Assembly (NCBI GenBank): GCA_041394885.1
Contig: JAWKHI010000003.1
Span: forward strand, 186,001-250,000
From: DSOI01 sp041394885
GTDB taxonomy: Bacteria > Acidobacteriota > Terriglobia > Bryobacterales > Bryobacteraceae
DNA: 64,000 nucleotides
Direction of reading: 5' to 3'
A model generated the notes under the pieces. The model was not told the DNA's origin, ran no database searches, and was given only the letters and a program-made list of their open reading frames with translations. The translations under genes and the position numbers were made by a program. This document shows positions 8,132 to 16,187 of this stretch, piece by piece (position 1 is the first letter of the stretch; each line of letters begins with the position of its first letter).

Positions 8132-9481
8132 TTGGGAAGCAACTACAGACCAGCGCCGAAGGGGCCGGCGTCCCCAACCGGAGCCGCGGCGGGTGCGCGG
8201 CCGGCGGACCGTTATTTTGAACTGAAAAGCGAGATTCACCGCAAGCTGATCGGCGTGGTGGATCTGGACCGCGTGTCGTCGCTGCCCAAGGAGAGGCTGC
8301 GGTCCGAGATCGGGCGCGTGGTGGAGCGGCTGCTCGACGAAGAGCGCGTGCCGATGACCACGGCCGAGCAGAACAAGCTGGTGGAAGAGGTGCTCGACGA
8401 GGTCCTGGGGCTGGGACCGCTCGAACCGCTGCTGAAGGATCCGGCGATTTCCGACATCCTGGTGAACGGCTTCAACAAGGTCTATGTGGAGCGGCAAGGG
8501 CGGCTCTCGTTGACGCCGGTGCGATTCAAGGACAATACGCACCTGCTGCACATCATCGAGAAAATCGTATCGCTGGTGGGCCGGCGTGTGGACGAGGCGA
8601 ACCCCATCGTGGACGCGCGGCTGCTCGACGGATCGCGTGTCAATGCGATCATCAATCCGTTGTCGCTCGATGGACCGGCGCTCTCGATTCGCCGGTTTGG
8701 CCGCCACGTGATCACCTCCGACGAGATGATCGGCAACAACACGCTGATGTCCGGGATGCTGCGATTCTTAGCGGCGGCGGTGCAGTCCAAGGCCACCGTG
8801 CTCGTATCGGGCGGAACCGGATCGGGCAAGACGACGACGTTGAATGCTCTGTCCCGCTTCATTCCCGAGGAAGAGCGGATCGTGACAATCGAGGACACAG
8901 CCGAACTGCAATTGCAGCAGAGGCACGTCATTAAGTTCGAAACGCGCCCGCCGAACCTGAACAAACAGGGTGGCATCAACCAGCGGCAATTGCTGCGGAC
9001 GGCGCTGCGTATGCGTCCGGACCGGATCATCGTGGGTGAGTGCCGCGGCGCGGAAGCGCTGGACATGCTGCAGGCGATGAATACGGGCGTGGAGGGCTCC
9101 ATGAGCACTGTGCACGCCAACACCCCCAAGGATGCTTTTTCGCGCTTGCAGGCAATGGTTCTGATGGCCGACATCGAACTGCCCACCCGGGTGGTGGTGC
9201 AGCAGCTTGCCAGCGCGATCAAACTGGTGGTTCAGATCACCCGCATGCAGGATGGTACGCGCAAAGTGATCAACGTCTCCGAGGTGACCGGCTCCGATGG
9301 AGATTCCGTGCAGGTGCGGGACATCTTCGTGTTCGAACGTACCGGCGTGAACGACGCGGGGAAGGTGCAGGGCCGGTTCAAAGGCACGGGATATCAGCCG
9401 AAGATTCTGGAACGGCTGCGGGTGCTCGGTATCCAGTTGCCGCCTTCGGTGTTCGAAGAAGTGATGGAAGTGAACCTCTAG
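8132..9481 (+). CDS. cpaF: CpaF/TadA-type secretion ATPase (type II/IV)
   Basis: 449 residues from a TTG at 8132, preceded by AGGGAC about 7 nt upstream. The N-terminal helical region (ELKSEIHRKLIGVVDLDRVSS) leads into the conserved block LGLGPLEPLLKDPAISDILVNG. Walker A is GGTGSGKT at residues 227-234, followed by the Asp/His-box region (IVTIEDTAELQLQ) and RTALRMRPDRIIVGECRGAEALDMLQAMNTGVEGS, the signature of CpaF-type ATPases. This would power a Tad/Flp-like pilus or type II/IV secretion machine at the inner membrane. No other tad/cpa genes lie in the window, so its partners must be elsewhere. It is divergent from the sulfatase across 29 bp. Confidence 0.9.
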   Translation: MGSNYRPAPKGPASPTGAAAGARPADRYFELKSEIHRKLIGVVDLDRVSSLPKERLRSEIGRVVERLLDEERVPMTTAEQNKLVEEVLDEVLGLGPLEPLLKDPAISDILVNGFNKVYVERQGRLSLTPVRFKDNTHLLHIIEKIVSLVGRRVDEANPIVDARLLDGSRVNAIINPLSLDGPALSIRRFGRHVITSDEMIGNNTLMSGMLRFLAAAVQSKATVLVSGGTGSGKTTTLNALSRFIPEEERIVTIEDTAELQLQQRHVIKFETRPPNLNKQGGINQRQLLRTALRMRPDRIIVGECRGAEALDMLQAMNTGVEGSMSTVHANTPKDAFSRLQAMVLMADIELPTRVVVQQLASAIKLVVQITRMQDGTRKVINVSEVTGSDGDSVQVRDIFVFERTGVNDAGKVQGRFKGTGYQPKILERLRVLGIQLPPSVFEEVMEVNL

Positions 9482-9505
9482 CGCCGGGTTCGCGCGATGG
9501 GATCG

Positions 9506-10876
9506 TCAGGAGTTGGAGCGGCGCGGCTCCACGCGGGCGGGCCAACGGAGAAGGGAAAGCGGGAAGGTGCGCTTGGGCTTGGGCTGGGCGATATGGGCCA
9601 GTTCGAGAAGAAGTTCCTGTTGCTCGCGCCTCTCGCGGCGCGCCGCCTGGTAGAGAGAGTGCACGGCTGGCAGATCCGCCGGGGCCAGCGCCGGAGTTTC
9701 GCTCAACGTGATGATCTCGGCCGAAGAAGGCGGACAGTCGATCATCCGGGTAATGGCCTGGACGACTGTATCGCTCGGGATCGCGGCCAGGCAAAGCGGA
9801 TGGGAGAACGGGCAATCCCACTCACAGTCAAAGCAGGCGAGAGGGTTCACGATCGCGGCGGAACCGGCTGCCCACGGTGTGTAGGCGGGCCAGGAATCGC
9901 CGCCCCCAAACAAGCTGACGCCAGCAATGCCGTAGGCCTGGGCGAGATGCACCGAGCCTGAGTGGGAGCCGAAGTAGGCCCGCGCGGCCGCGATGATGCC
10001 CGCCTGGAGAACGGTGTCAGACGGCGAGTAGTACCAGGTGCGCAGCCCGCCATCCAGGCAACTCGCCAGCGATTGGACTCGCTCGGCCTGATCCTCGGGT
10101 GCGACCACCAGCAGTGGCAGCGGCTGCCTGTCCGCAAGAACCAGCAGTGCGCTCCACAGTTGCTCGATCGGCCAGCTGCGGCGCGCCGCTTCGGCGGGAT
10201 TGGAGTCGGAATCGTCGAAAGGAAAGCAGGCGATGAAGCCGCCGTCTTCGAGGTCGAGGCTTTCGAGAATCGATTTCACCACGGGCCCGTAGCCTGGCGG
10301 GCGGGGCCAGCGGCGAGTGGCGCCTGCCCGTGCTCGAGGCGCCTGCGCGCCGGGAGATCGCGCGCCGGCGGCTTCCGCCAGCAGACGCAGCCGTTCCGGT
10401 TCGGGATGCGAGGCCGCGGAAACGGATGGGCCTTCAAACGGCACCTCGAGGCTGCCGGAATCGGCCAGCAGGACCCGGAGAAGTCCGCGCGGCGCAGGCT
10501 CCGGGGGAGCCATTAGGGCCCGTTGTGGCTGCACCTTGGCGGCAATATACCAGGTGAACCAATTCGGGCGGCGATCGGCGGAGATGAATAGTTCCACTAC
10601 TCGATGTCCGAGCAAGCCATCGAGATCGTTGAGCTGCCCTGCCAGGGCGGTGGAGGGTGTATCTTCCTTCGCGGGGTCCAGATTGAGCGGGATCACTTCG
10701 CGGGGGGGGCGTGAAAACAGCGCTACGATTCCGGCGAATTCTTCCCGGCAGGCAACCGTGATTACAGACGAAGGATATCGCTCGGCGAGCGACGTGACGA
10801 GCGGCTCGAGAAGGACTACGTCACGCAACGCGCCAGACTGCAGGATGAAAATGTGACTCTTAGGGGCGAGGGTCAC
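9506..10876 (-). CDS. Glycosyltransferase family 9 (heptosyltransferase-like)
   Basis: 456 residues from a GTG at 10876. The N-terminus (HIFILQSGALRDVVLLEPLVTSLAERYPSS) matches the first Rossmann strand and helix of GT9 ADP-heptose transferases. The C-terminal domain has the typical acceptor/donor block in AYFGSHSGSVHLAQAYGI, followed by SLFGGGDSWPAYTPW. A Cys-rich segment CFDCEWDCPFSHPLC resembles the C-x2-C-x3-C element near the end of many GT9 proteins. The region around residues 150-200 (ARSPGAQAPRARAGATRR) looks like a low-complexity linker. It probably adds a heptose or related sugar to lipopolysaccharide or a glycan at the cytoplasmic membrane face. The acceptor is unknown, there are no LPS neighbours, and it converges with the ATPase gene. 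Confidence 0.75.
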   Translation of the reverse strand: MTLAPKSHIFILQSGALRDVVLLEPLVTSLAERYPSSVITVACREEFAGIVALFSRPPREVIPLNLDPAKEDTPSTALAGQLNDLDGLLGHRVVELFISADRRPNWFTWYIAAKVQPQRALMAPPEPAPRGLLRVLLADSGSLEVPFEGPSVSAASHPEPERLRLLAEAAGARSPGAQAPRARAGATRRWPRPPGYGPVVKSILESLDLEDGGFIACFPFDDSDSNPAEAARRSWPIEQLWSALLVLADRQPLPLLVVAPEDQAERVQSLASCLDGGLRTWYYSPSDTVLQAGIIAAARAYFGSHSGSVHLAQAYGIAGVSLFGGGDSWPAYTPWAAGSAAIVNPLACFDCEWDCPFSHPLCLAAIPSDTVVQAITRMIDCPPSSAEIITLSETPALAPADLPAVHSLYQAARRERREQQELLLELAHIAQPKPKRTFPLSLLRWPARVEPRRSNS

Positions 10877-10928
10877 CGTTGAGGCTTCCAGTACTACAGG
10901 TTAGCAGGTTGCAAACTGCGGTGGGGCC

Positions 10929-10941
10929 TATAATAAGCTGG
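10929..10941 (+). promoter_or_regulatory. -10 box immediately before thiS, possible leaderless start
   Basis: A perfect TATAAT lies at 10929-10934, only 7 nt before the ATG at 10942, so transcription would begin at or next to the A of the start codon. A TTGCAA at 10909-10914 could be a -35 element, but its 14-nt spacing is short. No Shine-Dalgarno sequence is visible between the box and the ATG. Confidence 0.5.
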
Positions 10942-11148
10942 ATGGCCATCGGAATATCGGTGAACGGCGAGAAGCGCGAAATCCCGGAAGCGATGTCGGT
11001 GATGGATTTACTGGCCCATTTGGAGATCGAGCCAGGGCGGGTGGCGGTGGAATTGAACCGTGAGATTGCCCGCAAGCAGGAATGGGCAACCACGCCGGTG
11101 GAGGACGGCGCGGAGTTGGAGATCGTTCATTTCGTGGGAGGGGGTTAG
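10942..11148 (+). CDS. thiS: ThiS sulfur-carrier protein
   Basis: 68 residues from the ATG at 10942, the normal ThiS length. It has the beta-grasp pattern of ThiS (ISVNGEKREIPEAMSVMDLLAHLEI, then VAVELNREIARKQEWATTPVEDGAELEIVHFVGGG) and ends in Gly-Gly(-Gly), the tail that is adenylated and thiocarboxylated. It carries sulfur to ThiG for thiazole synthesis in thiamine biosynthesis. Unusually for a thi gene, no thiG, thiF or thiE is adjacent, and the 65-bp upstream gap holds no recognisable TPP riboswitch. The start was chosen because upstream in-frame sequence would extend past the family start and into the promoter. The next gene begins 6 bp downstream and may be cotranscribed. Confidence 0.9.
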   Translation: MAIGISVNGEKREIPEAMSVMDLLAHLEIEPGRVAVELNREIARKQEWATTPVEDGAELEIVHFVGGG

Positions 11149-11154
11149 CGGCCG

Positions 11155-12336
11155 ATGCGGCAGATCGTCCTGATGGGCTTGTCCCTGGCGGCGGTGGTTT
11201 GGGGACAACACGGAGTCACGCTGCGCCAAGAGCCAGTGAACGGGCGCGAGGCGTGGGTGCTCGACAACGGCTTGATACGCGTTGCGGCGTTGCGGGGCGG
11301 AGGGCATATCGGGGAGGTTCGCCTGATCTCGGCCAATCCGCGCGCTTCGATCAATCCGATGCGCGTACCGCACTATCGGACCATCGACCCAAACACCTAC
11401 CAGCCCTCGCGCGACGATGCGGTGTACGGCGACGGCAGCCACCGCTTCCTTTCGAGCGGGTATATGGGGCATCTGCTTTGTTTTCCGTTCTATGGTCCGC
11501 CATCGTCGGACGCCGAGATCGCCGCCGGACTCGGCAACCACGGGGAGGCGCCGATCGTCGAATGGCGGCTGATTCGATCCGAGGAGTCTCCCGAACGGGT
11601 CAAGCTGGTTTACGGAGCCGGATTGCCGAAGACACAGTATCGTGTGGAGCGGGCGATCACGATGGAGCGGGGTAAGCGTCACGTGTGCGTGGAGGAATGG
11701 GTGGAGAATCTGGCTGGGTTCGATCGGCCGTTTCAGTGGATGCAGCACGCCACTTTCGGTCCGCCGTTCGTCGAGCCCGGGAAGACGTATTGGGATGTGT
11801 CGGCGACGCGGGGCATGGTGGCGGGCGGGCGTCCCGGGGCGGGTTCGCTCGCGGCGGATTCCGCCGTGGCGTGGCCGAATGGCACAGCCGCCGATGGGCG
11901 GCCGGTGGATCTGCGGGCGTTCCAGACCAAGGAGCACGCCGGAACCTACTATGCCCTATTGATGGATTCGTCCAGAAAAACGCAGTTCTTCACGATGTAC
12001 CATTCCGGGTACGGCGTGCTGATCGGCTATGTCTTTCCTGCTTCGACAGCGCGATGGATCGCGGACTGGCAGGAGAACCGGAACAACCAGTTCAAGCCGT
12101 GGAACGGGGAAGTGGTTGCGCGCGGAATCGAGTTCGGCAATTCTCCTTTTGCCGAGGGGCTGCGGAAGGCTGTGGAGCGCGGCTCACTTTTTGACGTGCC
12201 CGCCTATGAGTGGATCGGCGCGGGGGAGAAGCGCAAGCTGGAGTATACGATCTTCGTTAAGGAGATCGGGACCGGATTCCAGGGCGTTCGCGATGCGCGA
12301 ATGGAGTCGGGCGAGGTTGTGGTGCGGGAGCGCTAG
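11155..12336 (+). CDS. Secreted protein with galactose-mutarotase-like fold, function unknown
   Basis: 393 residues with a short signal peptide (MRQIVLMGLSLAAVVWGQ). The body reads as an all-beta supersandwich of the aldose-epimerase type: ENGL-like DNGLIRVAALRGGGHIGEVRL early, then YRVERAITMERGKRHVCVEEWVENLAGFDRPFQWMQHATFG in the middle, similar to acidobacterial 'aldose 1-epimerase-like' secreted proteins. I cannot identify the two catalytic residues of a true mutarotase with confidence, so no reaction is assigned. It starts 6 bp after thiS and ends 3 bp before the TIR-like gene, so all three are probably on one transcript, although no functional link is evident. Confidence 0.65.
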   Translation: MRQIVLMGLSLAAVVWGQHGVTLRQEPVNGREAWVLDNGLIRVAALRGGGHIGEVRLISANPRASINPMRVPHYRTIDPNTYQPSRDDAVYGDGSHRFLSSGYMGHLLCFPFYGPPSSDAEIAAGLGNHGEAPIVEWRLIRSEESPERVKLVYGAGLPKTQYRVERAITMERGKRHVCVEEWVENLAGFDRPFQWMQHATFGPPFVEPGKTYWDVSATRGMVAGGRPGAGSLAADSAVAWPNGTAADGRPVDLRAFQTKEHAGTYYALLMDSSRKTQFFTMYHSGYGVLIGYVFPASTARWIADWQENRNNQFKPWNGEVVARGIEFGNSPFAEGLRKAVERGSLFDVPAYEWIGAGEKRKLEYTIFVKEIGTGFQGVRDARMESGEVVVRER

Positions 12337-12339
12337 CGG

Positions 12340-13575
12340 ATGAACGCGGCGGTGGTGTTGGTGCATGCCGAATCCGATGCCGGCTTTGCAGCGGACGTCG
12401 CGGAGTTTCTGCGCGCTGGTTGCCGGTACCGCGTGGACCTGGCCGAGGGCAGGATCTCCGCCGGGGCAAGCCTGATCGAAGTGCTGCGGCGCGCCCTATC
12501 GGCAGAGTGCGCGGTGGTGCTTCTCTCACCGGCGGCGGTGGCACTGCGATCGTCGGCGGCCGAATGGGCGGCTGCGTTCGAGGAAGCACCGGAGGCTCGC
12601 GTGGCAGGCTTGCAGTTGGAGGAATGCGCGCTGCCGGCGCTGTTGCGGCGGCGGAGGATTGTGGATGCGCGCGAAAATCGTCTGGCCGCGATCCGGGAGT
12701 TGAAACGGTGGTTGATCGACGCGCCTCGCGAGGGGTTGCGCGAGGGGTTGCGCGAGGGGTTGCGCGAGGGGTTGATGGACATGCCGGAGCCGGCCGTGGA
12801 CGCGGTGAGCGCCGCGGATCTGGAGCGGTTGCGGGCAAAGCTCAGTGACCGGGCCGGCGTGGAGAGGTTGGTCCCGGGCTCGGCGCTGGTGTCGGCGTTC
12901 GTGCATGCCTGCTGGTCAGATTTTGAAACGGTGATATGGCTCGACTGTGCGGGGCGTTCGCGCGAAAATCTATACGCCGAGCTGGGGTTGCGCCTGGGCG
13001 TGCCGGTGGAAGGTCCGCATGAGGCGGATCGCGCGGCCGTCGAGCGGGCGCTACGCGAGCGGCGTGTCCTGCTCGCCTTCGACCATTTGGCCGATGACGG
13101 CGCGATTCCGGCGCTGGGTCCTTTGTGCTCGGTGGCGGCGGCCGGGGACGTGAGCGAGCCCGAGATCGACAAAGCGGGGGTAATCGACGCACTGCGGATC
13201 TGGCACATTGATCCGAGCGCGGCGACACGGATGCTTCCCATGGCCGAAACAGCATGGACGGAATCAGTGGAAGCGGACTGGCTCACCGCCAGGGAGATCG
13301 GGCGGCTGAGTTATCTGTTGACCAACCAACAGCGCCGTTTTGCCGAGGCGGGGCTATGGCTGGACCGGCTGACGGCGGCAGCGATCCGGCATCAGGATCG
13401 CGCCACGGCGGTGGAGAGCGCGCGGGACAAGGCGTGGATCCTCGAGCGATGGGGGAACGCGGCTGTGGTTGTGGAGGCCGAAGTAGCGGCGCCGGTCCAG
13501 TTGACGCTCTTTGACGAAGCGCCGGTGGAAGGGGATCCGGTCCGCGGCCAGCGGGCGATGGCGGCGGCGCGGTAG
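12340..13575 (+). CDS. TIR-like N-terminus plus degenerate STAND/NB-ARC-like region
   Basis: 411 residues. Residues 1-125 resemble a TIR/SEFIR-type domain: VVLVHAESDAGFAADVAEFL, ISAGASLIEVLRRAL, CAVVLLSPAAVA, and a downstream W in AAEWAAAFEEAP. Next comes a short in-frame repeat (REGL four times) at residues 130-145. Residues 165-270 read like an NB-ARC/STAND segment: DFETVIWLDCAGRS (RNBD-like strand) and RRVLLAFDHLAD (Walker-B-like). However, where the P-loop GxGKT should sit the sequence is VPGSALVSAFVHAC, so nucleotide binding is doubtful. The C-terminal helices (LSYLLTNQQRRFAEAGLWLDRL) could start a TPR-like sensor that is cut short. No catalytic glutamate for NADase activity could be assigned with certainty. 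It is 3 bp downstream of the mutarotase-like gene. Confidence 0.55.
   Translation: MNAAVVLVHAESDAGFAADVAEFLRAGCRYRVDLAEGRISAGASLIEVLRRALSAECAVVLLSPAAVALRSSAAEWAAAFEEAPEARVAGLQLEECALPALLRRRRIVDARENRLAAIRELKRWLIDAPREGLREGLREGLREGLMDMPEPAVDAVSAADLERLRAKLSDRAGVERLVPGSALVSAFVHACWSDFETVIWLDCAGRSRENLYAELGLRLGVPVEGPHEADRAAVERALRERRVLLAFDHLADDGAIPALGPLCSVAAAGDVSEPEIDKAGVIDALRIWHIDPSAATRMLPMAETAWTESVEADWLTAREIGRLSYLLTNQQRRFAEAGLWLDRLTAAAIRHQDRATAVESARDKAWILERWGNAAVVVEAEVAAPVQLTLFDEAPVEGDPVRGQRAMAAAR
12727..12774 (+). repeat. Four perfect 12-bp tandem repeats inside the TIR-like gene
   Basis: The unit CGCGAGGGGTTG occurs four times without change (12727, 12739, 12751, 12763) and encodes REGL each time. 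Because the unit is a multiple of three, copy-number change would alter the length of the interdomain linker without breaking the frame. Confidence 0.9.
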
Positions 13576-13596
13576 GGACCCTGTGAGAGAAGCGGG

Positions 13597-13989
13597 CTAG
13601 GTCTTGGCGGCGCCTTTCCCCTGCGCGCCGTCAAGGAGCATGTAGCTTACGATTGCGACCGCGCAGAGACGCCGCTTGGGATCGAGGAGGTCGATGCGGG
13701 ATACGCAAAAGGTCCGGCCCGCGCGAAGGATCGTGCCTCGCGCGGTCACATTTTCGCCCGAAAGCGGCCGAAGATAGTTGATCTTGAGGTCCGACGTGGT
13801 ACAGTCGCGTCCCGGGCCGTAGCGGTGGTTCAAGCAATGCCATGCCGCTTCATCGGCGATGGAGGCGGCGACGCCTCCGTGGAGAACGCCATTGGTGTTG
13901 AGCAGGTCCGGCCGGATGCGGCACCGGCAAGTGACCCCGCCCGCACCGCGGCGGACGACACGTACAGAGAGGAAGTCTTCAAAGGCCAT
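13597..13989 (-). CDS. PaaI-type hotdog thioesterase
   Basis: 130 residues, the normal length for a PaaI/hotdog acyl-CoA thioesterase. The diagnostic block is LLNTNGVLHGGVAASIADEAAWHCLNH at about residues 29-55, with the HGG motif and a downstream acidic residue. The strand pair SDLKINYLRPLSGENVTARGTILRAGRTFCVSRIDLLD completes the fold. It probably hydrolyses an acyl-CoA in the cytoplasm, possibly an aromatic or short-chain one; the substrate is unknown. It starts 15 bp after the stop of the M48 protease gene on the same strand, so the two form a small transcription unit, although no functional link is evident. Confidence 0.85.
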   Translation of the reverse strand: MAFEDFLSVRVVRRGAGGVTCRCRIRPDLLNTNGVLHGGVAASIADEAAWHCLNHRYGPGRDCTTSDLKINYLRPLSGENVTARGTILRAGRTFCVSRIDLLDPKRRLCAVAIVSYMLLDGAQGKGAAKT

Positions 13990-14004
13990 GGCGAACTCAC
14001 CAGC

Positions 14005-15468
14005 TTAACGCGGGGAGGCACCGGCGCCACCGGGCAGCGCGCAGAGCTTTTCGAGCGGATCGTCGTTGGTGTACTCGAGTTTCGGCTTGGGGCAATCGAG
14101 CCCCGGCGCTTCGAGCGACGGCGCGGGTTTTCCAGGCTCGGTGAACTCCCGTCCTTTGGGCATCTCGAGGAGAGGTCGATGCATGGCTTCGAACGCGGTG
14201 GTCTGGACGAGCAATTGTTCGCGCGGAGGGAGGAAGCGCATCTCGCGTTCGGAATCCACCATCCGTTGGTAGAAGGGGGGATGGGTGCGGAACCAACTGG
14301 CGCCGGAAATGTAGCCTTCGCGGGTGGCCATGCGGTCGAAGAACCGGATGAAGCCGGCGGGATCGTATCCGGCATTCCACGCGTACTGAACACCGAGTTG
14401 ATCGGCCTCTAGTTCATAGTCCCGGCTCACGCCCAGCAGTTCAAGACTCAGTACCAGCCCGAGCCCGTAGAAGCCGTACTGGAGGGCGTAGTAGGTTCCG
14501 ATGCCCACCGCGCCTCCTGTAAAGATGAGGGCCACCACTTGCGCCACCTGATAGAAAATGCTGGCGATGGTCGCGCGCCGCATGAGGCGGTGGCCGTGGC
14601 GCGCGGCGGCGTGAGAGATCTCATGGGCGATCACGCCGGCCAGTTGGGCTTCGGTCTCGGCGGCTTCGAGAAGTCCCCGATTGATGAACAGAAAGCCTCC
14701 GGGTAATGCGAAGGCGTTGATCTCCGGAGATTCGAGCAATGTGAGCTTGACGGGTATCCGGAGGTCACTGCGCGAGGCGATGTTCTTGGTGACGCCATCC
14801 ACGTAGGCGATGATTTCCTCGTCCTTCATCTCGGGCGGCAGCATCCCGTTACGGCGCATTTCTTCGATGGCTTCCGATCCGGTCTTTACATCTTTTTCTT
14901 GGCCGTCGCCCACGCCGCGGAACCCGATGTCCTTCACGTTGCTCCAGCGGCGGTTCATGTAGCGCTCGGATTGAATCTCCTCCTCGATTCGCCGGTCTTC
15001 TTCCGGCCATTCTTCAATGAGGGTGAGTTTGGCGATTCGGTTGTCATAGGCGTGCGGCACCACGGTGCGATAAAAGTTGTCAGCCTGTCTTTGCCGCGCG
15101 CGAAGCTCGAGAAGGCTGCAATGAATGTCGCGGCGCTGCGAGTCGGTGAGTGACCGGCTGCGTTTCTCGAGGTCTTTCTCGACGTCCTTGATTTCCGTGC
15201 CCAGTTGTTTGGCGAGGTCCTTGAACTTGCGCTCGCAGTTGTCCTTGTTGTTCTCTTCCAGCTTGTGCCGGGCTTCGATTTGCGAGTGCGTGAAATCGAA
15301 AGTAGCGGCGCTGCGAAACAGTTCTTCGTAGGAGCGGACCAAGGCGTCGTCGAATGCCTTTTCCACGACGGGATCCGCTTGTGAGGGAAGATCCCGCACC
15401 ACCGAGGGATTTGCCGCTATCACCGGCGTCATCGTGAGCGCGATTGCCCGGATTAGCCCGGATCTCAT
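14005..15468 (-). CDS. M48 family zinc metalloprotease
   Basis: 487 residues with a signal peptide (MRSGLIRAIALTMTPVIAA). Residues 60-200 are charged helices, probably coiled coil. The protease domain carries the zinc motif HEISH, with H282, E283 and H286, in AQLAGVIAHEISHAAARHGHRLM. The third ligand is the Glu in SRDYELEADQLGVQYAWNAGYDP about 70 residues later. Between them lies a hydrophobic segment (TIASIFYQVAQVVALIFTGGAVGIGTYYALQYGFYGLGLVL) that could insert in the membrane. This matches BepA/LoiP-like periplasmic M48 proteases that control outer-membrane protein quality. It has no TPR tail like BepA; instead the C-terminus is proline-rich. It is the first gene of a two-gene unit with the thioesterase. 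Confidence 0.88.
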   Translation of the reverse strand: MRSGLIRAIALTMTPVIAANPSVVRDLPSQADPVVEKAFDDALVRSYEELFRSAATFDFTHSQIEARHKLEENNKDNCERKFKDLAKQLGTEIKDVEKDLEKRSRSLTDSQRRDIHCSLLELRARQRQADNFYRTVVPHAYDNRIAKLTLIEEWPEEDRRIEEEIQSERYMNRRWSNVKDIGFRGVGDGQEKDVKTGSEAIEEMRRNGMLPPEMKDEEIIAYVDGVTKNIASRSDLRIPVKLTLLESPEINAFALPGGFLFINRGLLEAAETEAQLAGVIAHEISHAAARHGHRLMRRATIASIFYQVAQVVALIFTGGAVGIGTYYALQYGFYGLGLVLSLELLGVSRDYELEADQLGVQYAWNAGYDPAGFIRFFDRMATREGYISGASWFRTHPPFYQRMVDSEREMRFLPPREQLLVQTTAFEAMHRPLLEMPKGREFTEPGKPAPSLEAPGLDCPKPKLEYTNDDPLEKLCALPGGAGASPR

Positions 15469-15549
15469 CGGGGCACCTTCCTCAATTGGAATCAGTGCAA
15501 GTCTCCGGCCAAAGGACCCGGGAGGCGTGATCCTGGCAAGGCAGCGGGT

Positions 15550-16047
15550 TCAGTCTGTGACGTTGATGGTGCCGCGGCAATCGGGCGCGCCGCAGATGCA
15601 GGGGACCTTCTCGACGTGCTTGTCGAAGTTGTAGTCGATGGTTAGTTCTTCGCCGCGGCGGATCTTGCGTTTCGCCATGTAGAGGATGTGCCGCTTGATG
15701 ACGACCGCGCGAACATTGGGGCTGCAGCAATGGTTGATGTACTCGGCGCCGCTGCCGCCGACCGAACCGTCCTTGACCCAATAGGGGTCCACGGTAAACA
15801 AATAAATGTGCTCACTCGCTTCCGCTCGCCGCTTGGTTTCGCGGCGGCTGATGAGTTCGCCGGTGTACTCGATGATCTTGCGGTGAGCGGGGATGTCTTC
15901 AGCGGCGAAGACACCCCAGCGGTGGATCTTGGAAGGCCCGATTCGGAGCCGGAACTGGCAGTAGTCGAGGTTGACTTGCGGCGCCCCCGCTCCGGCTCGA
16001 GTGTGTCCGTTTTGGGACTGTTTCTTAGAAGTCGTCTTCGCCGGCAC
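15550..16047 (-). CDS. SET-domain protein-lysine methyltransferase
   Basis: 165 residues from a GTG at 16047. After a basic, flexible N-terminus (PAKTTSKKQSQNGHTRAG) the SET core is complete: HRWGVFAAEDIPAHRKIIEYTGE, then the AdoMet/active-site block YINHCCSPN, then GEELTIDYNF with the catalytic-type tyrosine. A post-SET zinc site follows as VPCICGAPDCRG, with three cysteines that together with a Cys in the HCCSPN block can bind Zn. It should transfer methyl groups from SAM to lysines of a protein, but no histone-like partner is in view. SET proteins are scattered in bacteria and often thought acquired from eukaryotes, though that is not shown here. Its start overlaps the 38-residue membrane peptide gene by 23 bp, indicating coupled translation. 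Confidence 0.9.
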   Translation of the reverse strand: MPAKTTSKKQSQNGHTRAGAGAPQVNLDYCQFRLRIGPSKIHRWGVFAAEDIPAHRKIIEYTGELISRRETKRRAEASEHIYLFTVDPYWVKDGSVGGSGAEYINHCCSPNVRAVVIKRHILYMAKRKIRRGEELTIDYNFDKHVEKVPCICGAPDCRGTINVTD

Positions 16048-16141
16048 CCTTGGTACTCTTCCCCTTTCGCCTCATGATGATGATGACGACGCAGGCCACC
16101 GCGAGGATGGCGGCGACGATTTTGACCATATTCTCGTCCAC
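16025..16141 (-). CDS. 38-residue single-span membrane peptide (small gene)
   Basis: A GTG at 16141 with a strong Shine-Dalgarno (GGGAGGT, six nt before the start) opens a 38-residue frame. It reads VDENMVKIVAAILAVACVV followed by IIIMRRKGKSTKGAGEDDF. One hydrophobic helix (about residues 6-23) is followed by a basic RRKGK stop-transfer stretch, so an N-out/C-in single-pass topology is expected. It lies between mdh (46 bp upstream) and the SET gene, with which it overlaps by 23 bp in another frame. I do not recognise a family. It is too short for routine calling, but the ribosome site and membrane-like composition make it credible. Confidence 0.65.
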   Translation of the reverse strand: MDENMVKIVAAILAVACVVIIIMRRKGKSTKGAGEDDF

Positions 16142-16187
16142 GATAGGACCTCCCTGGAATGGTTCGCCCGCAAACGAGCGAGGTGGA

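Noticed and set aside
8768..9222. Long minus-strand open frames inside the CpaF gene
   Set aside because: They mirror the real gene and have no family motif, ribosome site or plausible codon pattern; GC-rich DNA keeps antisense frames open.
10877..10941. TPP riboswitch before thiS
   Set aside because: The gap is 65 bp, too short, and lacks the conserved CTGAGA and ACCTG boxes.
12727..12774. Tandem 12-bp units considered as a regulatory array
   Set aside because: They lie in frame inside the TIR-like gene and encode REGL four times, so they are coding linker repeats.
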